DNA from: Paenibacillus albicereus
Lineage (GTDB): Bacteria > Bacillota > Bacilli > Paenibacillales > Paenibacillaceae
Reading direction: 5' to 3'
Length of the DNA stretch: 64,000 nucleotides
NCBI RefSeq assembly: GCF_012676905.1
Contig: NZ_CP051428.1
Span: 4,054,001-4,118,000 of the forward strand
In this document: positions 1 to 7,033 of the stretch, one piece after another
Position numbering within the stretch: position 1 is the stretch's first letter
Layout: each line of letters opens with the position of its first letter
Notes under the pieces: generated by a model
The model's input: only the letters and a program-made list of their open reading frames with translations
The model's database searches: none
Told to the model about the DNA's origin: nothing
Made by a program: the position numbers and the translations under genes

Positions 1-315
1 CCGTACGGCGAAATCACGCCGAGCCAGCTGATGTGGACCCAGAGCCGAGGCTACTTCGTCGTGAACTGGGATGTCGACACGCAAGACTGGCGAGGCTTGT
101 CCGCCGATCAGATCGTGCGCAACGCGCAAAAAACCCTCGCCCCGGGCAGCATCATCCTGCAGCATGCCGGCGGCGGCATCGGCGAGGACTTGAGCGGCAC
201 GGTCAAGGCGCTGCCCCGCCTCATCCGTCTGCTGCGCGAAAAAGGCTATGAGATGGTGACGGTGCCGGAGCTGCTCGGCGAGTCGGAGGAGATCGAAAGG
301 ATGCGCTTGTTTTAA
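1..315 (+). CDS. Polysaccharide deacetylase family protein (3' end only)
   Basis: The reading frame is open from base 1, so this is the C-terminal 104 residues of a gene that begins outside the window. The remnant carries the late NodB-fold motifs: a WDVDTQDW stretch near residue 23 and an ILQHAGG stretch near residue 56, followed by a helix typical of the C-terminal end of the barrel. Members of this family (carbohydrate esterase 4) remove acetyl groups from peptidoglycan or chitin-like sugars outside the cell. The catalytic Asp/His triad lies upstream and cannot be checked. The gene ends just before a strong hairpin and converges on the minus-strand 3D-domain gene. Confidence 0.85.
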   Translation, partial: PYGEITPSQLMWTQSRGYFVVNWDVDTQDWRGLSADQIVRNAQKTLAPGSIILQHAGGGIGEDLSGTVKALPRLIRLLREKGYEMVTVPELLGESEEIERMRLF

Positions 316-321
316 GCCAAA

Positions 322-360
322 AAAGCGGCCCGAACCAATTGACATGGTTCGGGCCGCTTT
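322..360. terminator. Bidirectional intrinsic terminator
   Basis: Perfect 16-bp stem (322-337 with 345-360) and a 7-nt loop between two convergent genes. On the minus strand the stem is followed by six T residues, so it best ends the 3D-domain gene; on the plus strand the T tract is short. Confidence 0.85.
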
Positions 361-387
361 CCATTTGGCGAGCCGTTTCGATTTGAA

Positions 388-1044
388 TCAGCCCAGGACG
401 TGGACCTTGACCCATTGGAAGCCGAACGAGCGGGCTTCGGCCGTCGTGCCGGGCACGAAGATGTCGATGCGGTCCCCTTTGATGCTGCCGCCCGTATCGG
501 TGGCGGTCGCGATCATGCCGCCGATCGGCAGGCCGTCATAGCTGTAGCCGGTAATGTACAGCTTCGTTCCGAGCGGGATCCGGTTCGGATCGACCGCCAC
601 CGTGCCGACGCGCAGCGGGTTGCCGAAGTAATCGACCGCTCCCCATTTGCCGTTTTCCGACGCCGCGGACGTGTACGCGCTTGCCTTGATCTGGAGCGTG
701 CGTTTCACTTGATGGGACTTTCCGGACGGCTCGATGACCTTTTTCGCTCCTGCATCCGCGTCGATCAGGCGCACGCCGGCGGCCGAGGCCTGGATCGTCG
801 TGCCCGCCGGGATGGACAGCTTCAAGCCGGCGTAGATGTTCGTCGGCTCTACCCCTTCGTTCAGGTCCATCAGCTTGTCCACCGGGACATGGAACGCCTG
901 CGCGAGCTTCCAGAACGTATCGCCGTCCTTGGCGACATACGTCGTAGCGGCAGAGGCGGATACGGGAGAGCTCAGGATCGCGAGGCCGGCCAGAACGGCG
1001 GCGGTGGATTTGAACATCGGGCGGAGCATCGTCTTCATGGTCAT
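388..1044 (-). CDS. Secreted LysM and 3D-domain cell-wall protein
   Basis: 218 residues. Residues 1-33 form a signal peptide ending near SASA-A. Residues about 34-79 are one LysM repeat (YVAKDGDTFWKLAQAF) that binds peptidoglycan. Residues about 117-218 are a 3D domain, a double-psi beta-barrel with the conserved DTGGSIKGDRIDIF segment holding its aspartates. Relatives in Bacillus (YocH, YuiC type) are muralytic enzymes or lytic-transglycosylase-like proteins; the enzyme activity here is inferred. An AGGAGG site lies 8 to 15 bases upstream of the ATG. The leader is long (about 350 bases) and contains a paired element described separately. It converges on the deacetylase gene. Confidence 0.85.
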   Translation of the reverse strand: MTMKTMLRPMFKSTAAVLAGLAILSSPVSASAATTYVAKDGDTFWKLAQAFHVPVDKLMDLNEGVEPTNIYAGLKLSIPAGTTIQASAAGVRLIDADAGAKKVIEPSGKSHQVKRTLQIKASAYTSAASENGKWGAVDYFGNPLRVGTVAVDPNRIPLGTKLYITGYSYDGLPIGGMIATATDTGGSIKGDRIDIFVPGTTAEARSFGFQWVKVHVLG

Positions 1045-1391
1045 GGGCTTGGTTCCTCCTTGGTGGGACGCCTCGGGCTTGAATCGCCCGCCGGCGGATT
1101 TTATTCGGTCCGCGCTGAAACCTACGGGTGTCAGAATAACACAGGCATCCGAGCGGCGGACCGTCCAAAAACCACCAGCTACGGATTATGAAAGGCTCTC
1201 ATTTTCTCGCGGAAGACGGCAAACCCATGGCGCGCAAGGCCCGAAGCGACCAGCTGGAGCGCGCTGTGAGGGGACGGATGAAAAAACTCTAATGCGCCGC
1301 AGGCCGCGCAAACAAAAAGCTGTCCCCCGCATCGCCGCTGGGCGAGCAAGGGACAGCCTCTATGTCGGCATAGCCGATAGGAACAAGGAAA
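1045..1391 (-). promoter_or_regulatory. Long leader of the 3D-domain gene with an 8-bp closed element
   Basis: This 347-base gap holds the leader of the 3D gene and the terminator of the CAP gene. At 1106-1113 and 1156-1163 lies a perfect 8-bp inverted repeat (CGGTCCGC / GCGGACCG) closing a 42-base interior with a further GTGT/ACAC pairing. Cell-wall 3D genes in this family often sit behind cyclic-di-AMP (ydaO) riboswitches, but I could not find the conserved ydaO boxes here, so no riboswitch class is named. No gene with a usable ribosome binding site was seen. Confidence 0.35.
1311..1357 (-). terminator. Intrinsic terminator of the CAP gene
   Basis: 8-bp stem GCTGTCCC (1319-1326) with GGGACAGC (1350-1357), followed on the minus strand by TTTTTGTT, 35 bases after the CAP stop codon. 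Confidence 0.75.
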
Positions 1392-2114
1392 CTAGGCTTT
1401 GAACATCTGTACCCAGACGCCGTTATGATAAGCGACGCCGATGTTCGTGTACTCCGCCTTCAGAATGTTGGCTTTGTGGCCCGCGCTGTTCATCCAGGCA
1501 TTCATGACCTCGGCCGGGGTGCGCTGGCCTTTGGCGATGTTCTCGCCCGCATAGCGGTACGTCACGCCGAACTGCTTCATCATGTCGAACGGCGATCCGT
1601 ACGTCGGGGACGTATGGGAGAAATAGTTGTTCGTGTACATATCCTTCGCCTTCACGAGAGCGACTTCAGAGAGCTGGGTGTCGCTCTTGAGCGCGGCCAA
1701 TCCCTGCTTGGCGCGTTCCTGGTTCACGATCGTAACGACCTGCTGCGCAAAGCTGCCCGTGCCGCTCTCCTCCTGTCCGGATCCCGGAGCCGTCGTCGGC
1801 GCAGGCGTCGCCGTCGGTGCAGCCGTCGGCTTCGGCGTCGCGGTCGGGGCCGCGGTCGGCTTCGGCGTCGCCGTCGGAGCCGCAGTCGGCTTCGGCGTCG
1901 CCGTCGGCTTGGCCGTATAGTTCGGCCATGCAAATCCGTTTTGCTGCAGTTTATTCAAAAGCTCCTCCAAGTTGAAGCCGGAGCCCGCATAAAGCTGTTG
2001 GAGCACGGAGGACCCGGAAGGCTGAGCCGGCGCCGCGCTGGCCGTGCCGGCAGCCGAGACGCCCGTGAACGCGACTCCAGTGGCAAGAGCTAAAGAAAGA
2101 ATTTTCTTATTCAA
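1392..2114 (-). CDS. Secreted CAP/SCP-domain protein (YkwD-like)
   Basis: 240 residues. The start is TTG, chosen because AGGAGGAG lies 8 bases upstream. Residues 1-27 form a signal peptide. Residues 71-110 are four 10-residue Thr/Pro/Ala repeats of TATPKPTAAP type, a flexible wall-spanning linker. Residues about 125-240 form a CAP domain with the family marks FSHTSPTYGSPF, GENIAKG and WMNSAGHKANIL, the layout seen in Bacillus YkwD and in spore-coat SafA-linked relatives. CAP proteins are secreted; their biochemical role in Bacillales is unknown. It is transcribed alone, with its own terminator. Confidence 0.88.
   Translation of the reverse strand: MNKKILSLALATGVAFTGVSAAGTASAAPAQPSGSSVLQQLYAGSGFNLEELLNKLQQNGFAWPNYTAKPTATPKPTAAPTATPKPTAAPTATPKPTAAPTATPAPTTAPGSGQEESGTGSFAQQVVTIVNQERAKQGLAALKSDTQLSEVALVKAKDMYTNNYFSHTSPTYGSPFDMMKQFGVTYRYAGENIAKGQRTPAEVMNAWMNSAGHKANILKAEYTNIGVAYHNGVWVQMFKA
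1785..1904 (-). repeat. Four 30-bp tandem repeats coding TATPKPTAAP
   Basis: Four in-frame units of 10 codons inside the CAP gene; the fourth is altered to TATPAPTTAP. The units differ at synonymous positions, so the repeat is not freshly copied. Confidence 0.8.
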
Positions 2115-2370
2115 AATGAATTCTCCTCCTGTTGTCCTTCGTCATGTCGGAAGGATGAGTATAAGGCCGGTAAAGCCTTTCGCTCCTCTATCCTAGCATG
2201 ATGAACCGCTGGATCAAGCTGTTAGATGCTGGGAATCAGGTGTCGGATGCGAAAAATGAGAGAGCCCGGAAGCCCGAAGTTCAGCCGGAGTGCGGGTTGC
2301 GAATCGCGTCCTGAGAGCGATGAGAATTCTCTCATCGATCCTCGGAGCCTCCCCGGAGCTGCGGAAACCT

Positions 2371-2395
2371 AAAAAAGAGCCGAACGCTCCGGCTC
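2371..2395 (-). terminator. Intrinsic terminator of the HNH gene
   Basis: Stem GAGCCG/CGGCTC (2377-2382 with 2390-2395), followed on the minus strand by six T residues, 11 bases after the stop codon. A second hairpin (CGATGAGA/TCTCATCG, 2318-2337) lies farther on. Confidence 0.75.
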
Positions 2396-2405
2396 GACTC
2401 TCGTC

Positions 2406-3458
2406 TTAGAGATAGTCCGGAAGCGTATCGGCTTTTTTGAGGTTGCAGGCGGAGCAGGCGCAGACGCAGTTGTCCGGCGTGCTCAACCCTCCTTTGGACT
2501 TGGGAAACACATGGTCGATCGTATCTCCGAAGCGGCCGCAATAGTGGCACACATAGTTGTCCCGCTGCAGGATGAGCAGCCGGAAGTCGCTCTTCGTGTA
2601 CAGCTTGTGGATGAGGCGGGGATGAAGGATGCCGGCCGCTCCTTCCTGGACCATGCGCACCGCGATGTCCCGATCGATCTCGGTATGCCAGCGCTTGCCG
2701 CTCTCGCGGCGGCCCCGCAGCTGGATCAAGCCGGTCCCCCTGTCGTTGAGGATGGACGGATCGTAGGAAAAAGGGCCCTTGAACGGCCGAATGGGCTTGT
2801 ACGGCAAGCGGACTCCCGGCGTATGCGAATGCGATGCGGCGACAGCCGCCTTGCGCCCCTTGCGGCGACGGCGGCGCTTGCGCTTGCGCTTGGCCGGTCC
2901 CGAATCCGATCCGGCGTCAGCCGACGAGACCGCCGCCTCGGGCAAGCGCGCCGCATCCGCGCGGGGCTCGTCGGCGGCCGGCAGCTCCGCCGCCGCCCGG
3001 CCGTCCGCGCCGGACCTGCGTTCGTCCGAAACGGCCGCCGCTTCGGGCGCGGGTCTCCGCGTCGCCGCCACGGCAGCGGAGGAGCCTGCGCCCTTGCCTG
3101 CGGCAGGCTCCGGTCCGGCCGCTCCGGATGGCGGCGCGGAGGAGACCCTCGAGGCGGGCCTGCCTCCGGCAGCGGTCGCCCCCGTCGCGGCTCCAGCGCC
3201 AGGAGCTTGTCCGGACTCGCGGGAGGGAAGCGCGGCTGCGTCTTCCGAAGCGGCTCCGGGGGCGCTTGCCCCCGCGCGCCCGCGCGAGCGCCGGGCGGCC
3301 GCCGGCGTCGGCAGCAGCAAGTCCGAGCCGCCCTCGTCCCGCTTGCGCCTCCGCTGGCAAGCTCTGCACGTGCCCCTGCGCCCTTTGCGGCCGGTGCGCT
3401 TCGGGAAAGCTCCTTCTGGTTTGTCGCGGCCGCATACGGCGCATTGTTTGGTATCCAT
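2406..3458 (-). CDS. HNH endonuclease-domain protein with N-terminal zinc finger
   Basis: About 350 residues. The ATG at 3458 is preferred because GGAG lies 11 bases upstream; the frame is open to 3500 but lacks a site there. Residues 3-40 hold a small zinc-finger pattern (CAVCGRDKPEGAFP then CRAC). Residues about 45-210 are a low-complexity Ala/Gly/Pro/Ser/Arg tract ending in a Lys/Arg cluster. The last 60 residues form an HNH nuclease fold: CHYC, DTIDHVFPKSKGG, and CSACNLKKAD. HNH domains cut DNA in restriction, repair or mobile elements. The zinc finger plus long disordered linker is unusual; its target is unknown. It faces away from the XRE regulator. Confidence 0.75.
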   Translation of the reverse strand: MDTKQCAVCGRDKPEGAFPKRTGRKGRRGTCRACQRRRKRDEGGSDLLLPTPAAARRSRGRAGASAPGAASEDAAALPSRESGQAPGAGAATGATAAGGRPASRVSSAPPSGAAGPEPAAGKGAGSSAAVAATRRPAPEAAAVSDERRSGADGRAAAELPAADEPRADAARLPEAAVSSADAGSDSGPAKRKRKRRRRRKGRKAAVAASHSHTPGVRLPYKPIRPFKGPFSYDPSILNDRGTGLIQLRGRRESGKRWHTEIDRDIAVRMVQEGAAGILHPRLIHKLYTKSDFRLLILQRDNYVCHYCGRFGDTIDHVFPKSKGGLSTPDNCVCACSACNLKKADTLPDYL

Positions 3459-3813
3459 TGAATCGTACGCTCCGTTCGCCGAATGTCTTCTCCAAAGCAT
3501 ACCATATCGAAGCGTGCCGATAAACAGCGCCGTAGCCGGCGCTCGGCCCGAACTTGCGCGCCGCGAGTCCGCGGGACGAGCTCAAGCCGCTGTCACATCC
3601 TAATAATTGTATTTTCTAGCAATAAAACGCTCTGTGTTGAGACTATAGTCTCAACTCCATGTTACTAATGTCCTATAAAAACGGGTGCATCTTCCTAGAA
3701 GCCATGCTATAATACGAATATTCGATACATATGACATTCAGACCGGCATGAACCCTGCTGGAGCGCTTCGGCGGCTCCCGACGGGGCATAGGCCGCAGGG
3801 GGGATGGTGGCGG
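3459..3813 (+). promoter_or_regulatory. Divergent control region of HNH and XRE genes
   Basis: A 355-base gap with three signals. A perfect 20-bp palindrome, GTTGAGACTATAGTCTCAAC, occupies 3636-3655. An extended -10 promoter element TGCTATAAT lies at 3705-3713, oriented toward the XRE gene, with no good -35 match. A second palindrome, CGAATATTCG (3715-3724), sits where transcription would start. Both palindromes are candidates for operators of the adjacent XRE protein. Confidence 0.6.
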
Positions 3814-4176
3814 ATGTTTGCGAAACGACTCAAAGCGCTCCGTAAAAAGAGAAAGCTTACGATGCAGGAAGTAGCCGATTATGTGGGCGTGGCCAAAAGC
3901 ACCTACGCCGGCTACGAGTCCGGATACCGCCAGCCGACCCTGGAATCGATCCAGACGATTGCGCGCCGCCTGCACACGACGTCCGATTATCTGCTCGGCC
4001 TCACCGAGTACGCGGAGCCGGTCGAGCCGAGCAGCAACGCCCGCGAATGGCTGAACCTCCAGCAGCTGCATTGGGACGGAATTCCGCTGGAGCAAGAGGA
4101 TGTCGAGCTCGTCCGGCTGCTGCTGGAACGCGTCGTCCGCGAAAGGCTCCGAAACGACCAAACCGGCCAAGGCTAA
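3814..4176 (+). CDS. XRE-family transcriptional regulator
   Basis: 120 residues. The ATG at 3814 is chosen because a run of G (3798-3803) lies 10 bases upstream and because the helix-turn-helix starts right after it (FAKRLKALRKKRKLTMQEVA). Residues 2-60 form a Cro/C1-type HTH with the YESGYRQPT turn; residues 60-120 are an acidic, helical tail that probably makes a dimer. Such short regulators commonly repress themselves and a neighbour. The upstream palindromes support autoregulation, and the HNH gene is the obvious second target. It ends in its own terminator. Confidence 0.85.
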   Translation: MFAKRLKALRKKRKLTMQEVADYVGVAKSTYAGYESGYRQPTLESIQTIARRLHTTSDYLLGLTEYAEPVEPSSNAREWLNLQQLHWDGIPLEQEDVELVRLLLERVVRERLRNDQTGQG

Positions 4177-4198
4177 CCCGCCTTGACCGGTTTTTTTT
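4162..4198 (+). terminator. Intrinsic terminator of the XRE gene
   Basis: 12-bp stem (4162-4173 with 4180-4191) followed by T8. The left arm overlaps the last codons of the gene. Confidence 0.9.
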
Positions 4199-4302
4199 AT
4201 TCCCCAAAAACGGCGTGCCCCTGACATCGGCTCGTCTGGACGGGGCAGTGCCGGAAAGCCGAAAGCGGCTGGTCTCGCTCCGCGGCTAGAAGAGTGCAAG
4301 CC

Positions 4303-5127
4303 CTAGCCCGCGGCCGACGCCAAGGCGTCGAGCTGCTTGGCGAGCCCGGCGCGCAGCAGCTCGCGGGACTGCTCATAGCTCTGCATCCACTCGCTGCGCT
4401 TGTCCGCCGGAACTTCCGCCGCCTCCGCTTCCGCGATCAGGCGCTCGAAGCGGCTGCGGCAGCCGGATTCGGCTGCGTCCATCTCGCCCGCCAGCTCCGC
4501 TTCGGCTTGCTGCAGCTGCGGCTCGGTCAGCTCTCCGCTCCTCGCCTCGCACAGACGGGCCTCGCCTCCTTGAAGCACCGCGGCCCCCGCAGCGACGCAC
4601 TGCTCGCGAATCGTATCCAGACGCCGCTCGTAGGCGGCGGAGTCCGGCTTCGGCGCCGCGCTTGCCGCTGGAGCCTTCGCACCGGAAGGCGTCGTGTCCG
4701 GCATGGCCCCGGCCGGCGGCTGCGCCTTCGTCGGCGCAGCCGAAGGAGCCTCAGAAGGCGATGCCCCGGCTGCGCCGCCAGCCAGCGGCGCTTCAGCGGA
4801 AACGCCGTCCCCGCCTTCGCCGGTTCCGGCGTCAGGCGCTGGGGAAGGCTTCGACGCAGAACCGGATGCTCCGCCAGCGCTTTCTTTCTCGCGTGACGCA
4901 CCCGCTTCGGCGCCTGCCGGCGAAGGAGCCGGAGCAGCGGAGTCCTGCGGCAGCAGCGCCATCGCCGTCTCCGTCGTCCCTCGTTCCAGCTCGCGATGGT
5001 TCAGGTAGCCGAGCACGGCCGGCACGACAGCCGCCGCCATCGCCAGCGCGAGCAGCAGGCGCCCGGCTCGCGGCCGCAGTCCTCCGCGGTTCCGGGAACG
5101 TTTCTTGCGCTTGCTTCGATGGCTCAT
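4303..5127 (-). CDS. Membrane-anchored protein with Cys-pair C-terminal domain
   Basis: 274 residues, family not recognised. A very basic N-terminus (HRSKRKKRSRNR) leads into one membrane segment at residues about 22-44, so the rest should be outside the cell. Residues 60-165 are low complexity, rich in Ala, Pro, Ser, Gly and Glu. Residues about 168-270 are predicted helical and contain Cys residues in IREQC, ARLCEA and ESGCRSRFERL. This tail resembles the tail of the next gene upstream (5177-6367), see findings. AAGGAGG sits 10 bases before the ATG. It is the last gene of a four-gene set of exported proteins behind the EPS operon. Confidence 0.65.
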   Translation of the reverse strand: MSHRSKRKKRSRNRGGLRPRAGRLLLALAMAAAVVPAVLGYLNHRELERGTTETAMALLPQDSAAPAPSPAGAEAGASREKESAGGASGSASKPSPAPDAGTGEGGDGVSAEAPLAGGAAGASPSEAPSAAPTKAQPPAGAMPDTTPSGAKAPAASAAPKPDSAAYERRLDTIREQCVAAGAAVLQGGEARLCEARSGELTEPQLQQAEAELAGEMDAAESGCRSRFERLIAEAEAAEVPADKRSEWMQSYEQSRELLRAGLAKQLDALASAAG

Positions 5128-5176
5128 GATGACAGCCTCCTCCTTTGCTTATCCTGCGCGATTCCCCCCCGACGGC

Positions 5177-6367
5177 TCAGCCGAGCAGTCCCTCCAGCAG
5201 GGCGCGCCCTTCCTCCAACTCCCGTTCGTACTCCTTGCGGTAGTCTTCCAGCCGTCCGGTCGAATAGCCGTTTGCCTCGAGCTTGGCCCTCGTCGCGCTC
5301 ATGATGCGCTCGAACGAGGCGTCGCAAGCCGCGAACACCGCTTCTCCTTCTTGCCGGGCTTTCGCCTTCTGCTCGGCCGTGGAGGCCGACGAGTAGCGCA
5401 GCGCGAGCGCGACCAGATCGCTGCGGCATTTCCCGCGCAGCGCGTCGGCCTCGCTCCTTGCCTGCCGGTGGATCTCCTCCTCCGATGCCGAAGGCGAAGG
5501 CGAGGGCGAGGGCGAAGGCGTCGGCGTCGCGCCTGGAGACGGCGATGCCGTCGGCGAAGGCGCAGGGGAGCCCGGAGGGGCCGACGGCGCCGGCGATGCG
5601 GACGGCGCAGGGGTGGCCGGCGGCGGCGCCCAGCCTCCGCCTCCTCCGCCTCCTCCGCCTCCTCCGCCTGCAGGCGGGATGACCGGAGCCGGCGTAGCGG
5701 TCGGCGCGGGCGACGACGCTCCGTCCGGCGGCGCAACGGTCTCGCTCCCGCCGCTCAGACCGTCCTCGGCTGCGCCTCCGCTGCCGGCTTGCGCCGCCGG
5801 CGCGATGTCTACGCGCAGCCGTGTGCCGTCCCAGGCGACGGACGCTCCCGTCAGCTCGGCGACGAAGCGCAGCGGGACGTAGAGCGTGCCTTTGGCGATG
5901 AACACCGGCTGGCCTTGCGGCAGCGCGGCCACTTGGCCGAAGGCGAGGAAGCGGACCGGAACCGGCGTCAGGCCGAGCTTGACGCCGCCGTCGGCCGAGC
6001 GGCCGTCCGCCTTGAGGCGCGCAGCCAGCTTCGCCGCCAGCGCCTGGCGCTGCGCATCGGACGGCTGCTGCAGCGTCAGCTTCTTGACGGCATGATCCCA
6101 AAGCGCTTCCAGCCCGAGCGCCTCCGACGCTGCCCGCAGCGGCACGTACGTCCTCCCTTCATGAAGGAAGACCGAGCTCCCCTTGTCCAGCACCAGCACC
6201 CGGCCTTCGACCGCGATGGCCGCCGGCAGCGATACCGCCGTAACCGTCTTCGCCGCAGCGGCGGATGCCTGGGCGGCCGGTGCCGTCGCCGAGAATCCCG
6301 CTCCGGGCGAGAACAGCAGCAGCGCCGCCGCGAGCAGCGCCCCCTTGCTTGCCCCATTCCGTTTCAT
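5177..6367 (-). CDS. Exported copper-amine-oxidase-N-like stalk protein
   Basis: 396 residues with a signal peptide (1-27). Residues about 45-100 and 120-180 carry two halves of a copper amine oxidase N-terminal (stalk) domain, seen as FLHEGRTYVPLRAASEALG and FIAKGTLYVPLRFVAELTG. Despite its name this domain is a non-catalytic surface module common in Paenibacillus. Residues 205-290 are Pro/Ala/Ser/Thr/Gly-rich with a run of about 11 glycines. The last 100 residues are a helical domain with two Cys (RGKC and FAACDASFERIM), matching the neighbour at 4303-5127. Seven bases separate it from the gene upstream, so the two are co-transcribed. Confidence 0.75.
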   Translation of the reverse strand: MKRNGASKGALLAAALLLFSPGAGFSATAPAAQASAAAAKTVTAVSLPAAIAVEGRVLVLDKGSSVFLHEGRTYVPLRAASEALGLEALWDHAVKKLTLQQPSDAQRQALAAKLAARLKADGRSADGGVKLGLTPVPVRFLAFGQVAALPQGQPVFIAKGTLYVPLRFVAELTGASVAWDGTRLRVDIAPAAQAGSGGAAEDGLSGGSETVAPPDGASSPAPTATPAPVIPPAGGGGGGGGGGGGWAPPPATPAPSASPAPSAPPGSPAPSPTASPSPGATPTPSPSPSPSPSASEEEIHRQARSEADALRGKCRSDLVALALRYSSASTAEQKAKARQEGEAVFAACDASFERIMSATRAKLEANGYSTGRLEDYRKEYERELEEGRALLEGLLG

Positions 6368-6373
6368 AACCGA

Positions 6374-6940
6374 TCAGCCTCCTGCATCGTGATTGCCCAG
6401 CGCCTTGCGCGCGAGCTCGCGCAGCCGACCGTAGTCGGCCTCGTCCAGTCCGTCGCGCAGCTTGCGCTTGACCTGCTCCTTCTCCTCCGCCGTCACGCCG
6501 CCATCGGCGAGCCGCAGCAAGCCGAGCGCCTCCCGCCGGTCCATCGCGCCGAGAACGATGGCGATCGCCTCGCGCTTCTCGGCAGCCGACAGCCGGGCGG
6601 CCGCGTCGGCATAAGCCGCCGGAGCTTCCGCCCCGGCTCCGTCGCCTGGCGGTCCGCCGCCTTCCTTGGACCGGAATGGCTCCGACTCCGAAGCCGGCTT
6701 GCCGGCCGCAGCCGGAACTCCGTCCGCCTGTCGCGGCGAAGCCGGAGCGGCGCCGCCGGAAGCGGGCGGGACCGCTCCGCCTGCCGAGACGCCGCCATCC
6801 GCCGCCAGCTGAGGAGCGAGCTGCTCCATGAAGGCGGCAAGCGCCTTGTCGGCCGCCCGCTCCGCGGCGATCCAGCCTGCACCGCCGAGCAGCAGCATGG
6901 CCGCCAGCCCGATCCCGACTCTTTTCACGCTGATACGCAT
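6374..6940 (-). CDS. Membrane-anchored hypothetical protein
   Basis: 188 residues, family not recognised. Residues about 7-27 form a signal anchor (VGIGLAAMLLLGGAGWIAA). Residues 50-110 are low complexity (Ala, Gly, Pro, Ser). Residues 112-185 are predicted helical and strongly charged, with LSAAEKREAIAIVLGAMDRR and KRKLRDGLDEADYGRLREL. A GGAGG site lies 8 bases upstream. It sits between the SLH protein and the stalk protein, 7 bases from the latter, so all three probably form one transcript. The lack of cysteines sets its tail apart from the two downstream paralogous tails. Confidence 0.6.
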   Translation of the reverse strand: MRISVKRVGIGLAAMLLLGGAGWIAAERAADKALAAFMEQLAPQLAADGGVSAGGAVPPASGGAAPASPRQADGVPAAAGKPASESEPFRSKEGGGPPGDGAGAEAPAAYADAAARLSAAEKREAIAIVLGAMDRREALGLLRLADGGVTAEEKEQVKRKLRDGLDEADYGRLRELARKALGNHDAGG

Positions 6941-7033
6941 GAATGATCCTCCTTCCCCGAAACGAAGCGGGGGGCGGACGCCGGACGGATGGACCCCGCC
7001 CGGCGGAAGCTCCGCCCCCGCGATTCGATTCGG

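Noticed and set aside
1188-1292. 34-codon plus-strand frame in the 3D-gene leader (begins MKGSHFLAEDGK)
   Set aside because: Basic, plausible codons, but no ribosome binding site before the ATG and it lies opposite to the leader of the 3D gene; not enough support.
1045-1391. ydaO-type c-di-AMP riboswitch before the 3D-domain gene
   Set aside because: Expected from family context, but the conserved boxes could not be found on the coding strand.
5105-6946. Very long open frame on the plus strand opposite the stalk-protein genes
   Set aside because: Arg-rich translation without domains; a shadow caused by high GC and codon bias of the minus-strand genes, as are many others in the window.
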